NCBI GenBank assembly: GCA_016278725.1
Contig: JADQBG010000011.1
Span: 119,840 to 183,839 of the forward strand
DNA length: 64,000 nt
Direction of reading: 5' to 3'
Source: Actinomycetota bacterium
GTDB taxonomy: Bacteria; Actinomycetota; Thermoleophilia; RBG-16-64-13
Below, piece after piece: positions 16,639-26,362 of this stretch (positions within the stretch are counted from its first letter, which is position 1; every line of letters begins with the position of its first letter). A program made the translations under genes and the position numbers. The notes beneath the pieces were generated by a model that saw only the letters and a program-made list of their open reading frames with translations, made no database searches and had not been told where the DNA came from.

Positions 16639-16854
16639 TTACGAGGCCACCGGGCTCTTGGTCAGAACCTCATCCGCCAACTGAATGAACGGGGTGGCTT
16701 CCGGAGCGGAGCTCGGTAGCGCCAGCATCGACCCATCGCGGAAGTAAAGCTCCACCTGGGGCTTCGATTGCCGCATGAAGAAGTAGTAGTAGACGCCCGC
16801 AGCGGCCGAGCCGATGATGGACAGGAACCCGAACCACTTGAAAATCCGCTTCAC
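16639..16854 (-). CDS. Single-pass membrane protein, 71 residues, unknown function
   Basis: This small protein has an N-terminal positively charged end (KRIFKWF) and one transmembrane helix (GFLSIIGSAAAGVYYYFF), followed by a ~45-residue soluble tail. The tail includes VELYFRDGSMLALP, a short beta-like segment, and an amphipathic C-terminal helix (PFIQLADEVL). The GTG start directly abuts the stop codon of the Roadblock gene (TAA-GTG), so the two are certainly co-translated. It may anchor the Roadblock protein at the membrane. That is inference. Confidence 0.7.
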   Translation of the reverse strand: MKRIFKWFGFLSIIGSAAAGVYYYFFMRQSKPQVELYFRDGSMLALPSSAPEATPFIQLADEVLTKSPVAS

Positions 16855-17232
16855 TTAAGCCACCTCTCCCTCTTCAGGCGTCTCCTGGGCGTCGCGGATG
16901 CAGGTCTTCATGTCGTAGAACACGAGCCCGATCCGGCTGTCCTTCTTCGCCGCGGCCAGCACGCCTATGACTTCATCACCGGGCTCCGTAACCACGAATA
17001 CCGAGCCGCGGTCGGTCTCGACCATAAGCTGGGTGAGCTCCGACGACCCCGCCTGCTTGCTCTGCTGATCGCCCAGAGAGGCCATGTCGTGGGCCTTCTC
17101 GATCATGTAGACCTGAACGCTCTCCGGAAAATTGGAGGCGAGAACTTCGTTTCCCCGAAAGAGCACCGCCTTATCAAGGTCGGTGGAGATGTCCATCATC
17201 TCCTGGAAGGCCTTCTCCGCCTGCTCCTTCAT
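16855..17232 (-). CDS. Roadblock/LC7-like domain protein
   Basis: This 125-residue protein has the Roadblock/LC7 arrangement. A first helix (EQAEKAFQEMMDISTDLD) leads to strands KAVLFRG and NEVLASNF, a second helix, then paired strands RGSVFVVTEPGDEVIGVLA and RIGLVFYDMKTCIRDA. Such domains commonly work as homo- or heterodimers next to small GTPases and motility or polarity systems, but no GTPase gene is visible here. It has a strong AAAGGAG ribosome site and heads the series leading into tldD, tldE and pyrE. Assignment rests on fold pattern only. Confidence 0.65.
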   Translation of the reverse strand: MKEQAEKAFQEMMDISTDLDKAVLFRGNEVLASNFPESVQVYMIEKAHDMASLGDQQSKQAGSSELTQLMVETDRGSVFVVTEPGDEVIGVLAAAKKDSRIGLVFYDMKTCIRDAQETPEEGEVA

Positions 17233-17513
17233 CTACTCAACTCCTTTCCGGACACGGATCCCATCAGCACGGCTTGAACAAACCGTAAGGACCACGATGT
17301 CGCTCTTGGGTTTTCAACTTCTCTATGTCCCCTCCGGGACGCCCTCAAACCGCACGGGACGCCGGAAGGGGCGACGCTGGTAGCGCTCCTTACTCTATCA
17401 CCGGGCGACGGCCGCCGGAGAAGCAGGCCCCCCGGTAGAGATCGAGGAGAGCCCCGGGGGAATAAACCGGCTCGGGTTGGAGCAGCTTACTATCATTACG
17501 AAAGGAGCCTCAC

Positions 17514-17666
17514 GTGGGCGAACACGAAGACAAGGTCAAAGGCGAAGTAAAAGAAGAGGTCGGGAAAGCGACCGACGACGAGCAACTCGAGAGCGAAGGC
17601 AAGTACGACAAGGCCAAAGGCAAGGTCGAAGGCGCCGTCAACGATGCAAAGGACAAGATCGACTAG
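17514..17666 (+). CDS. CsbD-like stress-response protein (50 residues)
   Basis: This short gene starts at GTG with AAGGAG about 7 nt upstream. The 50-residue product is almost entirely Lys, Glu, Asp, Gly and Ala. It has the CsbD pattern: DKVKGEVKEEVGKATDDE, then LESEGKYDKAKGKVEGAV and a final KDKID. CsbD proteins are small, largely disordered or helical, and induced by general stress in Bacillus and many Actinobacteria; their mechanism is unknown. It is monocistronic and ends before a strong convergent terminator. I could not identify an alternative-sigma promoter with confidence. Confidence 0.85.
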   Translation: MGEHEDKVKGEVKEEVGKATDDEQLESEGKYDKAKGKVEGAVNDAKDKID

Positions 17667-17752
17667 AACCAAGGAGCGGTTGACGGCTCCTCAGGCTTAT
17701 CGAGGGGCCGCGGTTGTTCTCAAGACTCGTTCAACCCCTTCCTCCAGACGCA

Positions 17753-17787
17753 AAGAGGCCGGACCGCGCTAAGCGGTCCGGCCTCTT
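17753..17787. terminator. Bidirectional hairpin between csbD and groEL
   Basis: A perfect 15-bp stem (17753-17767 with 17773-17787) encloses the 5-nt loop GCTAA. It lies between the convergent csbD and groEL genes. The stem ends in CTCTT on either strand, but the following T-run is short. It probably terminates both transcripts and stabilises their 3' ends. Confidence 0.75.
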
Positions 17788-17896
17788 AAAGTGCCGTCGC
17801 CTTCCCTCGCGTTCCGCGGCAACTTAGGGTTGCCGCCCGCGGTATCGGGCTAAAACGGCGCCGCGCAATTCGAGCCGCGCGGGCGTTGGGGCCGAC

Positions 17897-19534
<1,638 letters not shown>

Positions 19535-19588
19535 TTAGCGATCCTCCTTGTGGGATTTGTTTGGCATGCGGGTTCTCGTACGGATGAG

Positions 19589-19873
19589 CTACTCGACCTT
19601 GGCCAGGATGTCCGAGGACCGCAGGATGAGGACTTCTTCTCCCTCGACCTTGATCTCCGTCCCGCCGTACTTGGAGAAGATCACGGTGTCCCCTTCGGAA
19701 ACACCTACGGGAATCTGGGTGCCGTTTTCGTAGCGCCCCGGTCCTACCGCGATGACCTTGGCCTTTTGCGGCTTCTCCTTGGCCGTATCCGGCAGAACGA
19801 TCCCGCTCGCCGTACGCTCTTCTTCCTCGAGCACGTTGACGACGACCCTGTCCTCCAGTGGCACGAGCTTCAT
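19589..19873 (-). CDS. groES: Co-chaperonin GroES (Hsp10)
   Basis: This 94-residue protein begins [12 protein letters not shown], contains the mobile loop [20 protein letters not shown], the GPGRYENG roof turn and the C-terminal [13 protein letters not shown] strand. It caps the GroEL cavity as a heptamer. The ATG at 19873 has GGAGGG upstream. It is the first gene of the groESL operon, about 90 nt downstream of the CIRCE operator. Confidence 0.98.
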   Translation of the reverse strand: MKLVPLEDRVVVNVLEEEERTASGIVLPDTAKEKPQKAKVIAVGPGRYENGTQIPVGVSEGDTVIFSKYGGTEIKVEGEEVLILRSSDILAKVE

Positions 19874-19960
19874 GCGCAACCCTCCTTTGGTTGGTGAAGT
19901 GGTGCAATGTCGCCCCCGGACGGGTGACCCCACCCGGCAGCTTGCCTGCCTTTACGTAAG

Positions 19961-19987
19961 TTGGCACTCCCACGGGGAGAGTGCCAG
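19961..19987 (-). promoter_or_regulatory. CIRCE operator (HrcA site)
   Basis: The inverted repeat TTGGCACTC-N9-GAGTGCCAG matches the CIRCE consensus TTAGCACTC-N9-GAGTGCTAA apart from symmetrical A/G changes. It lies between the promoter and groES, where HrcA represses chaperonin transcription until heat shock. hrcA itself is not in the window. A further half-site GAGTGCCAA lies at 20038-20046, upstream of the -35. Confidence 0.92.
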
Positions 19988-19997
19988 ACTGCCGAAG

Positions 19998-20026
19998 ATA
20001 TTATGCCGATCGAGCCAATTTGTCAA
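19998..20026 (-). promoter_or_regulatory. sigma-A promoter of groESL
   Basis: On the minus strand a perfect TTGACA (20026-20021) and TAATAT (20003-19998) are separated by 17 nt. The CIRCE element starts about 10 nt downstream, overlapping the initial transcribed region. Confidence 0.85.
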
Positions 20027-20147
20027 ACATCGGCGAAGAGTGCCAAAAATGGGATCTGCCCCTGAGCGCCAAGGTCGGGAGCCGCAGGTGGGCGCCACGA
20101 CGATGAAAGCCGACCGCTCACCTTCAGCTAAGGTACCTCTGGTACCT

Positions 20148-20531
20148 CTAGGTCACGTACTGCGCCTCGCCGTTGCCCCAGGACCAATCGGCCTTTGACA
20201 CCTCGACCAGGTTGATCACCACGTCTTGGCGGCGTATGCCGGGTTTTGCCCCGAGCAATTCCACTATCTTCGCGTACAGCGCCTTCTTCTGTTCGACGCT
20301 CCGCCCCTCGTTGAGGAAGATCTGCACGAACACCACGTCATCGGAACGGTCGATCCCTTGATAGTTCGGGTTGAAGATCAGGCCGCTCTCGTCGTGTTCG
20401 GCGATGATCTCGAACTGATCTCCCTCGGGCGCCCCGATCGCCTCGACCATGGCGTGATAGACGGCGTCCCCCAATTCCCGGCGGTACTCCGGCGACTTTC
20501 CTTTTCTCATATCGATACGGACCAGCGGCAT
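20148..20531 (-). CDS. Tautomerase-superfamily enzyme
   Basis: This 127-residue protein begins MPLVRIDMRKG. After Met removal, Pro1 would be the catalytic base, as in 4-oxalocrotonate tautomerase relatives. The C-terminal segment GIRRQDVVINLVEVSKADWSWGNG resembles the longer Tautomerase_2 group, which includes malonate-semialdehyde-decarboxylase-like proteins. I chose the ATG at 20531 because it has GAGGAGG 6 nt upstream and exposes Pro1; the longer frame (20555) would bury it. The substrate is unknown. It is monocistronic, divergent from the DHFR-like gene. Confidence 0.85.
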   Translation of the reverse strand: MPLVRIDMRKGKSPEYRRELGDAVYHAMVEAIGAPEGDQFEIIAEHDESGLIFNPNYQGIDRSDDVVFVQIFLNEGRSVEQKKALYAKIVELLGAKPGIRRQDVVINLVEVSKADWSWGNGEAQYVT

Positions 20532-20678
20532 CTCGGCCTCCTCAGGAATAGGCATGGATCGAGGAGTAACATGCCCCGCTACCCTCCCGCTTCATGCCCC
20601 GCCCTGACAAACTTCCGAGAAAGCCGACTTCACAGGGATCCGCTTCGCCCCGGCGACGTTGGGGGTAGAGAGTCCCTC

Positions 20679-21206
20679 ATGGGAGAAGTGGTTCTATACA
20701 TCGCCGCCAGTCTCGACGGCTACATCGCCCGGACCGACGGCGACGTTTCCTGGCTGGATGCCTACCAGAGCAAGGATCAGCAGGCGGACTACGAGGCCTT
20801 CTACGAGACCGTCGGCGCCCTGGTGATGGGCAGCCGCACGTACGAGCAGATACTCACCTTCGGTGATTGGCCGTACCCGGGGCGTCAAACCTACGTGCTG
20901 GGGCAAAGGCGCCTGCCGGTGCCGGATGGGGCCGAGGTCACCTTCTACGCCGGGGGCCCCGAGGACCTCATGCGCATGGTACGGGGCTTCACGCAGGGCG
21001 ACGTCTGGCTCGTGGGCGGAGCCCGGGTCGTCGGCAGCTTCCTGAAGGCCGGACTGGTGAACACCCTGCGGCTCGCGGTGGTGCCGGTCGTGCTCGGCGA
21101 GGGAATCGCGCTGTTCGAGCGCTCGCTCGGCGGCCTCAGCCTCAAACTGCAGGGAGAGCACCGCTTCGAGAGCGGGATCGTCGAGCTCAGCTACTCGATC
21201 AGCTGA
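20679..21206 (+). CDS. DHFR/RibD-fold reductase family protein
   Basis: This 175-residue protein is of the dihydrofolate-reductase-like/RibD C-terminal family (YwjB/YyaP type). It shows VLYIAASLDGYIARTDGDVSWLD at the start, LVMGSRTYEQIL, the NADP-site DVWLVGGARVVGSFL and LRLAVVPVVLGEGIALF. The physiological substrate of these stand-alone proteins is usually unknown. The ATG at 20679 fits the domain start; the long frame upstream is non-coding. Its 3' end overlaps the convergent RNase gene by 8 nt. Confidence 0.88.
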   Translation: MGEVVLYIAASLDGYIARTDGDVSWLDAYQSKDQQADYEAFYETVGALVMGSRTYEQILTFGDWPYPGRQTYVLGQRRLPVPDGAEVTFYAGGPEDLMRMVRGFTQGDVWLVGGARVVGSFLKAGLVNTLRLAVVPVVLGEGIALFERSLGGLSLKLQGEHRFESGIVELSYSIS

Positions 21207-22599
21207 GGGTGAACCTCTCCCCCGGTTTCGGTACCGCCACCTTGAACCCCAGGCGCGACTCGAGCACCCGCTGGAGGGCGAAGGCAGCCTCGGGCTCTCC
21301 GTGAGTCAGCAGTGTCAGCCGCGGCTTTGCGATCTGCGAGGCCCACTCCACCAGTTGCTCCTCGTCGGCATGGGCGGAAAAACCGGTTAGATCGTGGATG
21401 TGCGCCCGGACCGCTATCTCCTCCCCGAAGATGCGCACCGGGTCGCTGCCTTCCAGGATCCGCCGCCCCAGAGTGTGTTGCGCCTGGTAGCCGACGAAGA
21501 CCACGTGCGCCTCCGGCCGCCACAGGTTGTGCTTCAAGTGATGTTTGATCCGTCCGGCCTCGGCCATCCCGCTCGCGGAGATGATGACCACTCCCCGTCG
21601 GCCGTTGAGTGCGCGCGACTCGTCGGCCGATTCGGTGAAGTGCAGCTCCGCGAAGCGGAAGATGGGACCGTTGTCCGCGATCATGGCCCGGGCTTCTTCG
21701 TCGAAGACGTCCCGGTGGCGGCGGTAGACCTCCGTGGCCTCTTTGGCCAGAGGACTGTCCACGTAGATGGGCAGGTCGCACTTCTCTTCCTCGCAGATCT
21801 GGCGCAGGTAGTAGATGATCTCCTGCGTCCGGCCCACGGCGAAGCTGGGGATGATGATGTTGCCTCCGCTCGACTTTGCCGCCTTGATTATCCCGCGCAA
21901 CTCTTCGATGGCGTCCTTGGTTTCCTCGTGCCGCCGCCCGCCGTACGTGGATTCCAGCACGAGGTAATCGGCGCGCATCCCCGATTCGGGATCGCGGATC
22001 AAAGGTTTTTCGGGCTGACCGACGTCCCCGCTGAATACCAGGTGGACCGGGGCCTCTTTCGAACCGGCCGGGAGCAGCGTGAGCTCCAGGATGGCGGACC
22101 CCAGGATATGGCCGGCATCCCAGAAGCGCAGGCGAACCTCCGGACCGAGGTTGACGTCCTCGCCGTAGTCATGGCTCTGGAACTGTCCGATGGCGCGGTC
22201 CGCGTCTTCTCGGGTGTAGGCGGGCCTCCAGGGCTTGCGTCCGGCCCGCTTGGCCTTACGGGTGCGCCACTCGGCGTCCATCTCCTGGATGTGCGCCGAA
22301 TCGCGAAGCATCACGGCGGCCAGGTCAGCGGTGGCGGCGGTCGCGTGGATGGCTCCCTGGAAGCCCTCGGCCACCAAGCGGGGAATCAGCCCGGAATGAT
22401 CGATATGGGCGTGGGTCAGGATAAGAAAATCGATCTCGGCCGGATCGAAGGGAAAGGGCAACAGGTTCTTCTCGGCCGCCTCGGTGTTTCCCTGGTGCAG
22501 GCCGAAGTCCACCAAAAAGCGGGTACCGCCCGCCTGGACCAGGTAGGCGGATCCGGTGACCTCGCGGGCGGCGCCGAGTACGGTGAGCGTGGGGGGCAT
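21199..22599 (-). CDS. Metallo-beta-lactamase/beta-CASP ribonuclease
   Basis: This 466-residue enzyme carries the metal motif HAHIDHSG (about 63-70), the later ligands GDVG and DAGHILGSA, and the beta-CASP motifs FAVGRTQEIIYYL and ISASGMAEAGRIKHHL. TGFSAHADEEQL near the end supplies the final His. The family (CPSF73/YSH1-like) cleaves RNA endo- or exonucleolytically. The ATG at 22599 overlaps the tsaD stop by one base (TGATG), so it is the last gene of the tsa operon. Bacterial members of this type have poorly defined RNA targets. Confidence 0.9.
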   Translation of the reverse strand: MPPTLTVLGAAREVTGSAYLVQAGGTRFLVDFGLHQGNTEAAEKNLLPFPFDPAEIDFLILTHAHIDHSGLIPRLVAEGFQGAIHATAATADLAAVMLRDSAHIQEMDAEWRTRKAKRAGRKPWRPAYTREDADRAIGQFQSHDYGEDVNLGPEVRLRFWDAGHILGSAILELTLLPAGSKEAPVHLVFSGDVGQPEKPLIRDPESGMRADYLVLESTYGGRRHEETKDAIEELRGIIKAAKSSGGNIIIPSFAVGRTQEIIYYLRQICEEEKCDLPIYVDSPLAKEATEVYRRHRDVFDEEARAMIADNGPIFRFAELHFTESADESRALNGRRGVVIISASGMAEAGRIKHHLKHNLWRPEAHVVFVGYQAQHTLGRRILEGSDPVRIFGEEIAVRAHIHDLTGFSAHADEEQLVEWASQIAKPRLTLLTHGEPEAAFALQRVLESRLGFKVAVPKPGERFTLS

Positions 22600-23678
22600 C
22601 AGAGACCTGCCTTTTCTGAGTTCGGGTTGAGGTCGGCGTCGAGCGCCAGGGAGGCCGCGGCCTCCAGGGCCAGATACGCGGGGAAGGGCAGGAGCGGCCC
22701 GCTGCGCGCGGCCGCCGCGATCATGGCGGCGTTATCGGTGCAATAGGACAGCCGGGGAATCACCACCTCGAAGCCGGCGGTGGTTCCTTCGTGCTCCAGC
22801 CGGCGCCGCAAGAGGGAGTTGGCGGCCACGCCCCCGGCCACGGCCAGAGTGGGCACGCCGGTCAGTTGCCCCGCCTGAAGCAACTTGGAAATCAGCGCCT
22901 CGACCACGGCTTCCCGATAGGCGGCCGCGATATCGGCGCGGTTGGCCCGGCGCTCCGCCTCGTCCATCTCTCGCAAGAGGTAGTACATGGCCGTCTTCAC
23001 CCCGGAAAAGGAGAAGTCCAGGTTTCCCTTGCGCGCGAGACCTATCGGAAATTGGAAGCCGCCCGGCTCGCCCTGCTCGGCCAGCGCGTCCAGTTCGCGC
23101 CCGCCCGGGTAGCCCAGGCCGAGCAGCCGGGCGCCCTTGTCCATCGCCTCGCCCGCGGCGTCGTCCAAGGTTTGGCCAAGCAGCCGGAAGGTGCGGCTGT
23201 CCTCCACCAAGATCAGCGAGGTATGGCCCCCAGAGGCGATCAGGGTGACCATGGGGAAGGCGACCTGGGGCTCGGTCAGCCAGACGGCGGCCAGGTGACC
23301 GTGCAGGTGGTGCACCGGCACCAAAGGCAGCCGGTGCGCCCAGGCGATTGCCTTGGCCGTGTTCAGGCCGATGAGAAGCGCGCCTATGAGCCCCGGGCCC
23401 ACCGTCACCGCCACGCGGCCGAGGTCCTGCGGGCGCAGTTCCGCCTCGGCCAACGCCTCCCGCACCACCACGGTGGCCCGCTCCACGTGAGCGCGGCTGG
23501 CCACCTCGGGCACCACTCCGCCGTATTTTTCATGAATGACGTCCTGGGAGTGGACCACCGAGGCCAGCACCGATCCCGATTCGTCCATGACGGCGGCCGA
23601 GGTATCGTCGCAGGAGGTCTCCACTGCCAGGATGGGGCCTTCGCCCGCTGTCAGCACGGCGGGATTCGGGTCAGCCAC
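22599..23678 (-). CDS. tsaD: tRNA N6-threonylcarbamoyladenosine transferase TsaD
   Basis: This 359-residue ASKHA-fold protein transfers threonylcarbamoyl to A37 of ANN-decoding tRNAs with TsaB and TsaE. The N-terminal ILAVETSCDDTSAAV, metal motif HHLHGH and C-terminal LAVAGGVAANSLLR and CTDNAAMIA segments are complete. GTG at 23678, with GGGGAGA upstream, overlaps rimI by 8 nt. The longer frame upstream is a rimI shadow. Confidence 0.96.
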   Translation of the reverse strand: MADPNPAVLTAGEGPILAVETSCDDTSAAVMDESGSVLASVVHSQDVIHEKYGGVVPEVASRAHVERATVVVREALAEAELRPQDLGRVAVTVGPGLIGALLIGLNTAKAIAWAHRLPLVPVHHLHGHLAAVWLTEPQVAFPMVTLIASGGHTSLILVEDSRTFRLLGQTLDDAAGEAMDKGARLLGLGYPGGRELDALAEQGEPGGFQFPIGLARKGNLDFSFSGVKTAMYYLLREMDEAERRANRADIAAAYREAVVEALISKLLQAGQLTGVPTLAVAGGVAANSLLRRRLEHEGTTAGFEVVIPRLSYCTDNAAMIAAAARSGPLLPFPAYLALEAAASLALDADLNPNSEKAGL

Positions 23679-24162
23679 GTCTCCCCTTCCGCCGATTCTC
23701 GACTTGGCCTTCCCGCGGACGCACCATGATGTAAGCATCCTCCCGGTTGTCGTGGTAGTAGGCGGGCCTTTTCCCCGACACCTGAAAGTCCCGCGCCTTG
23801 TAGAGGCGAATGGCGGCCTCGTTGGAAACCCGCACCTCGAGCGTCAGGTCCACGCCGCTGTCCGCGGCGAGCAGCACGAGCTCGTCGAGCAAGAAGCCGG
23901 CCAGGCCCCGGCGGCGATGCTCCGGGGTGATAGATACGTTCATCAAATGCCAAACGTCGCCGTAATAGCGGGAGACCAAGTAGCCCACGAGCCCACTCCC
24001 CTCGGCTTCGACCGCCCGGGTCCAGCCCAGAGGATTCCGCACCTCCCCCAGGAACATGCGGTACGTCCAAGGAGCGGGGTACACCTTCTGCTCGATCTCC
24101 AGAACCGCGGGGAGATCGCGCACGTCCATCTTCCGCACCCGATATCCCTCCGGCGGCTGCAT
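23671..24162 (-). CDS. rimI: Ribosomal-protein-alanine N-acetyltransferase RimI-like
   Basis: This 163-residue GNAT protein has the acetyl-CoA motif ITPEHRRRGLAGFLL (about 80-94), preceded by the VWHLMNVS strand. EVRVSNEAAIRLYKARDFQVSGKRPAYY is typical of RimI. It would acetylate the N-terminal Ala of S18 and possibly other proteins. The start overlaps the tsaB stop (TGATG), and the gene sits between tsaB and tsaD, a common arrangement. Confidence 0.93.
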   Translation of the reverse strand: MQPPEGYRVRKMDVRDLPAVLEIEQKVYPAPWTYRMFLGEVRNPLGWTRAVEAEGSGLVGYLVSRYYGDVWHLMNVSITPEHRRRGLAGFLLDELVLLAADSGVDLTLEVRVSNEAAIRLYKARDFQVSGKRPAYYHDNREDAYIMVRPREGQVENRRKGRRG

Positions 24163-25040
24163 CAGGCCCAGGGGTCTTTCATCTTCTTGATGTGCTGGTC
24201 GGCGTCCGGCGCCCGGACGTACAGGGGCCGGACGGCTTCGGGAGAGCCGGGCTCACCCGGACGGGGGGTGCCGGCGGCGAGGAGGTCCACCAGGAGATCA
24301 GCTGCGGGGGACGGGTTGGAGTACGTTTCTTCCGACGAGGGACCCTCGGAAGGCGCTTGCTGCAGGGCTTCTTGCCCGAGCACCAAGAACTCCGCGGAGG
24401 GCAGCCACTCCTCACGCGCCACCCGGCCGTCGCCGACCACCCAGGTGCCAAAAGGTGAGCCGGTGACTCCTTCGGCGGAGCTGGAGTGGTCCAGTTCCTC
24501 CCTGAATCCCTCCAGGCGGTCGGGATCGATGGCGAAAGGAGCCCGGCTCAGCAGCCAGCCCCCCTCTGCACGCTCGTAGACGGCGGCAAAAACCTGTCCC
24601 CGGCGGGCGTCGATGGTGGGAATCAAGCGGTCGACACCGGCCGGGGCCACCAGAACCGCCCTTGCGGCAAGCGCGGAAAGCGCCGTGCGCCCGATCAGCG
24701 TAATCCCCAGAGCCAGGGCCGCAGCCCGGGCGGCCGCCACGCCGATGCGCACGCCGGTGAAGGTTCCCGGGCCCACGCCCACCACCAGGCCCCCGAGATC
24801 CTCAGGCTGAAGCCCGGCGTCCGCCAGCACCCGCTCGACCATGGGGAAGAGCGTCCTGGTCTGCGAGCGGGCCTCGTCCTCGGCGGCGTGGGCGGCCAAC
24901 TGCCACGCCCCCTGCTCCCGGACCAAGGCCGCCACCGAACCGCGCGTGGTCGAGGTTTCCAGGGCAAGGACGGCCGGAGGCGCCGCCGCCGAGCCCGAGC
25001 GGGGGCCGAAATGAGCTCGGCTCTCGGGCGAACCGTTCAA
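24162..25040 (-). CDS. tsaB: t6A biosynthesis protein TsaB
   Basis: This 292-residue protein is TsaB, the inactive ASKHA partner of TsaD. It has VLALETSTTRGSVAAL, GVGPGTFTGVRIGVAAA (about 90-106) and IPTIDARRGQVFAAVYE. The start is TTG at 25040, overlapping the tsaE stop as TTGA with GGAGG 7 nt upstream. It therefore carries about 20 extra N-terminal residues before the first strand. The C-terminal half has a low-complexity stretch (SSSAEGVTG, SEGPSSEETYSNPSP). Confidence 0.93.
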   Translation of the reverse strand: MNGSPESRAHFGPRSGSAAAPPAVLALETSTTRGSVAALVREQGAWQLAAHAAEDEARSQTRTLFPMVERVLADAGLQPEDLGGLVVGVGPGTFTGVRIGVAAARAAALALGITLIGRTALSALAARAVLVAPAGVDRLIPTIDARRGQVFAAVYERAEGGWLLSRAPFAIDPDRLEGFREELDHSSSAEGVTGSPFGTWVVGDGRVAREEWLPSAEFLVLGQEALQQAPSEGPSSEETYSNPSPAADLLVDLLAAGTPRPGEPGSPEAVRPLYVRAPDADQHIKKMKDPWA

Positions 25041-25579
25041 GCCTCGGCCTCCGCCGCCGAGTTCCAGCGGGCCGCCGCATCGCCGGTGCCCGCGATCACC
25101 TCGAGCCTGCGGGTGTCGGCGGTCTCATGCTCGAGCCTCACGGCGTAATCCGCCTGGCCCAGCCGTTCCCGGCCCGCTTCCGGCCACTCCACCAGGGTGA
25201 CGGCGTCCGGGGACACATACTCCTCCAGAGCGAGGACATCCTCGTCGAGGATCAGTTCGAGGCGATAGAGGTCCAGATGATTGACCGTCAGCCGGCGGCC
25301 CCGGTAGACGTTCGCGATGGTGAAGGAAGGACTGCGCACCGGGTCGGTGACCTCGAGTCCCCGGGCGATGGCCCGGACCAGCGCGGTCTTCCCTGCCCCG
25401 AGAGGGCCTTCGAGCAGGATCAGCTCCCCGCCCCGCACGATGCGGGCGAACCAACGGCCGATCCGCTCGAGTTGATGGAGATCCACCCCTTCTGCGGCGA
25501 AGACCGGGCCCCCGCCGGCCGAACCGGCGCCGTCATCCTCGGGCCCGGGGTCCGGAGCATGGCGCGGTCCGTTCACCAC
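25037..25579 (-). CDS. tsaE: t6A biosynthesis ATPase TsaE
   Basis: This 180-residue P-loop ATPase has Walker A GPLGAGKT (about 57-64), SPSFTIANVY and the LDLYRL Walker B region, which are diagnostic of TsaE. It stimulates TsaB/TsaD in tRNA modification. The gene starts with two consecutive GTG codons (25579, 25576), the second overlapping the uracil-DNA glycosylase stop as GTGA. About 28 residues of Pro/Gly/Asp-rich sequence precede the domain, and a further Ala-rich tail ends it. Confidence 0.94.
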   Translation of the reverse strand: MVNGPRHAPDPGPEDDGAGSAGGGPVFAAEGVDLHQLERIGRWFARIVRGGELILLEGPLGAGKTALVRAIARGLEVTDPVRSPSFTIANVYRGRRLTVNHLDLYRLELILDEDVLALEEYVSPDAVTLVEWPEAGRERLGQADYAVRLEHETADTRRLEVIAGTGDAAARWNSAAEAEA

Positions 25580-26337
25580 AGAGGGAGCTGCTCCGTCTCG
25601 TCATCGGCCGCGGCCACGGCCGGAGCCGAGCTTTCCAGAGCGGTTACCGGCTCAGCCGCCGGTTCTCCCGCCGATGCTCCCGCCGCTTCGGCCGCCGGTT
25701 CGACCGCAGGTTCTCCCGTCGGTTCCCCCACCGGTTCCGCAGCGGGACCTTTGAGCACCGACTCTCCGCGTTCCAACAAAACGCGTAGCCGCGCAAAATC
25801 CTCTTCGAGCACCTTTCTGTTGGCCGGGGTGTAGAGCGCAGCGGCCGGGTGGAAGACCGGGAAGACCACCACCGGCACCCCTCCCACCTCCATCCGCTTG
25901 GCCCTGCCGCGCACCGCGCCCATGGGCGCTGTGGTCTCGGCGATCAGATGCGTGGCGAAGCGGCCCAGCGTGCAAAGCACCCGCGGCCGGACGATTTGCA
26001 CCTGCCGGAACAGGTTCTCCCGGCAGGCGTCGATCTCGTCAGGTTGAGGATCGCGGTTCTGCGGAGGCCTGCACTTGAGGACGTTCGCGATGTATACCTC
26101 ACCACGGGAAAGCCCGATCTGCTCCAGCAACTCGTTGAGCAGCTTGCCCGCCTGCCCCACGAACGGCTCCCCCTGCTTGTCCTCGTTGAACCCGGGAGCC
26201 TCTCCGACGAACATCAGGTCGGCGTCGGCGCTGCCCGTGCCAAAGACGATCTGTGTGCGGCCCTCGGCCAAGCCGCAGTCCCGACAATCGGTCAGACCGG
26301 CGGCCAGTTTATCCAGGCTTTCTGTGGGTTCGCGCAG
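25573..26337 (-). CDS. Family-4 [4Fe-4S] uracil-DNA glycosylase with apparent CTG start
   Basis: This enzyme removes uracil from DNA. It shows motif A GEAPGFNEDKQGEPFVGQAG, the Fe-S Cys pair NVLKC...IDAC (16 apart) and the late FHPAAAL motif. The other two Fe-S ligands, DCRDCGL, lie upstream of the first ATG/GTG/TTG in this frame (TTG at 26271). The frame is open further upstream. A CTG at 26337, with GGGAG just before it, would give 254 residues and place the CxxC at 18-21, as expected for the family. Without this extension two of four cluster ligands are lost, so I annotate the CTG. The last ~60 residues are Pro/Glu/Ala repeats ending in EQLPLW. Confidence 0.87.
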   Translation of the reverse strand: MREPTESLDKLAAGLTDCRDCGLAEGRTQIVFGTGSADADLMFVGEAPGFNEDKQGEPFVGQAGKLLNELLEQIGLSRGEVYIANVLKCRPPQNRDPQPDEIDACRENLFRQVQIVRPRVLCTLGRFATHLIAETTAPMGAVRGRAKRMEVGGVPVVVFPVFHPAAALYTPANRKVLEEDFARLRVLLERGESVLKGPAAEPVGEPTGEPAVEPAAEAAGASAGEPAAEPVTALESSAPAVAAADDETEQLPLW

Positions 26338-26362
26338 CCGGCTCCCAACTCTCTTCGGCGGT

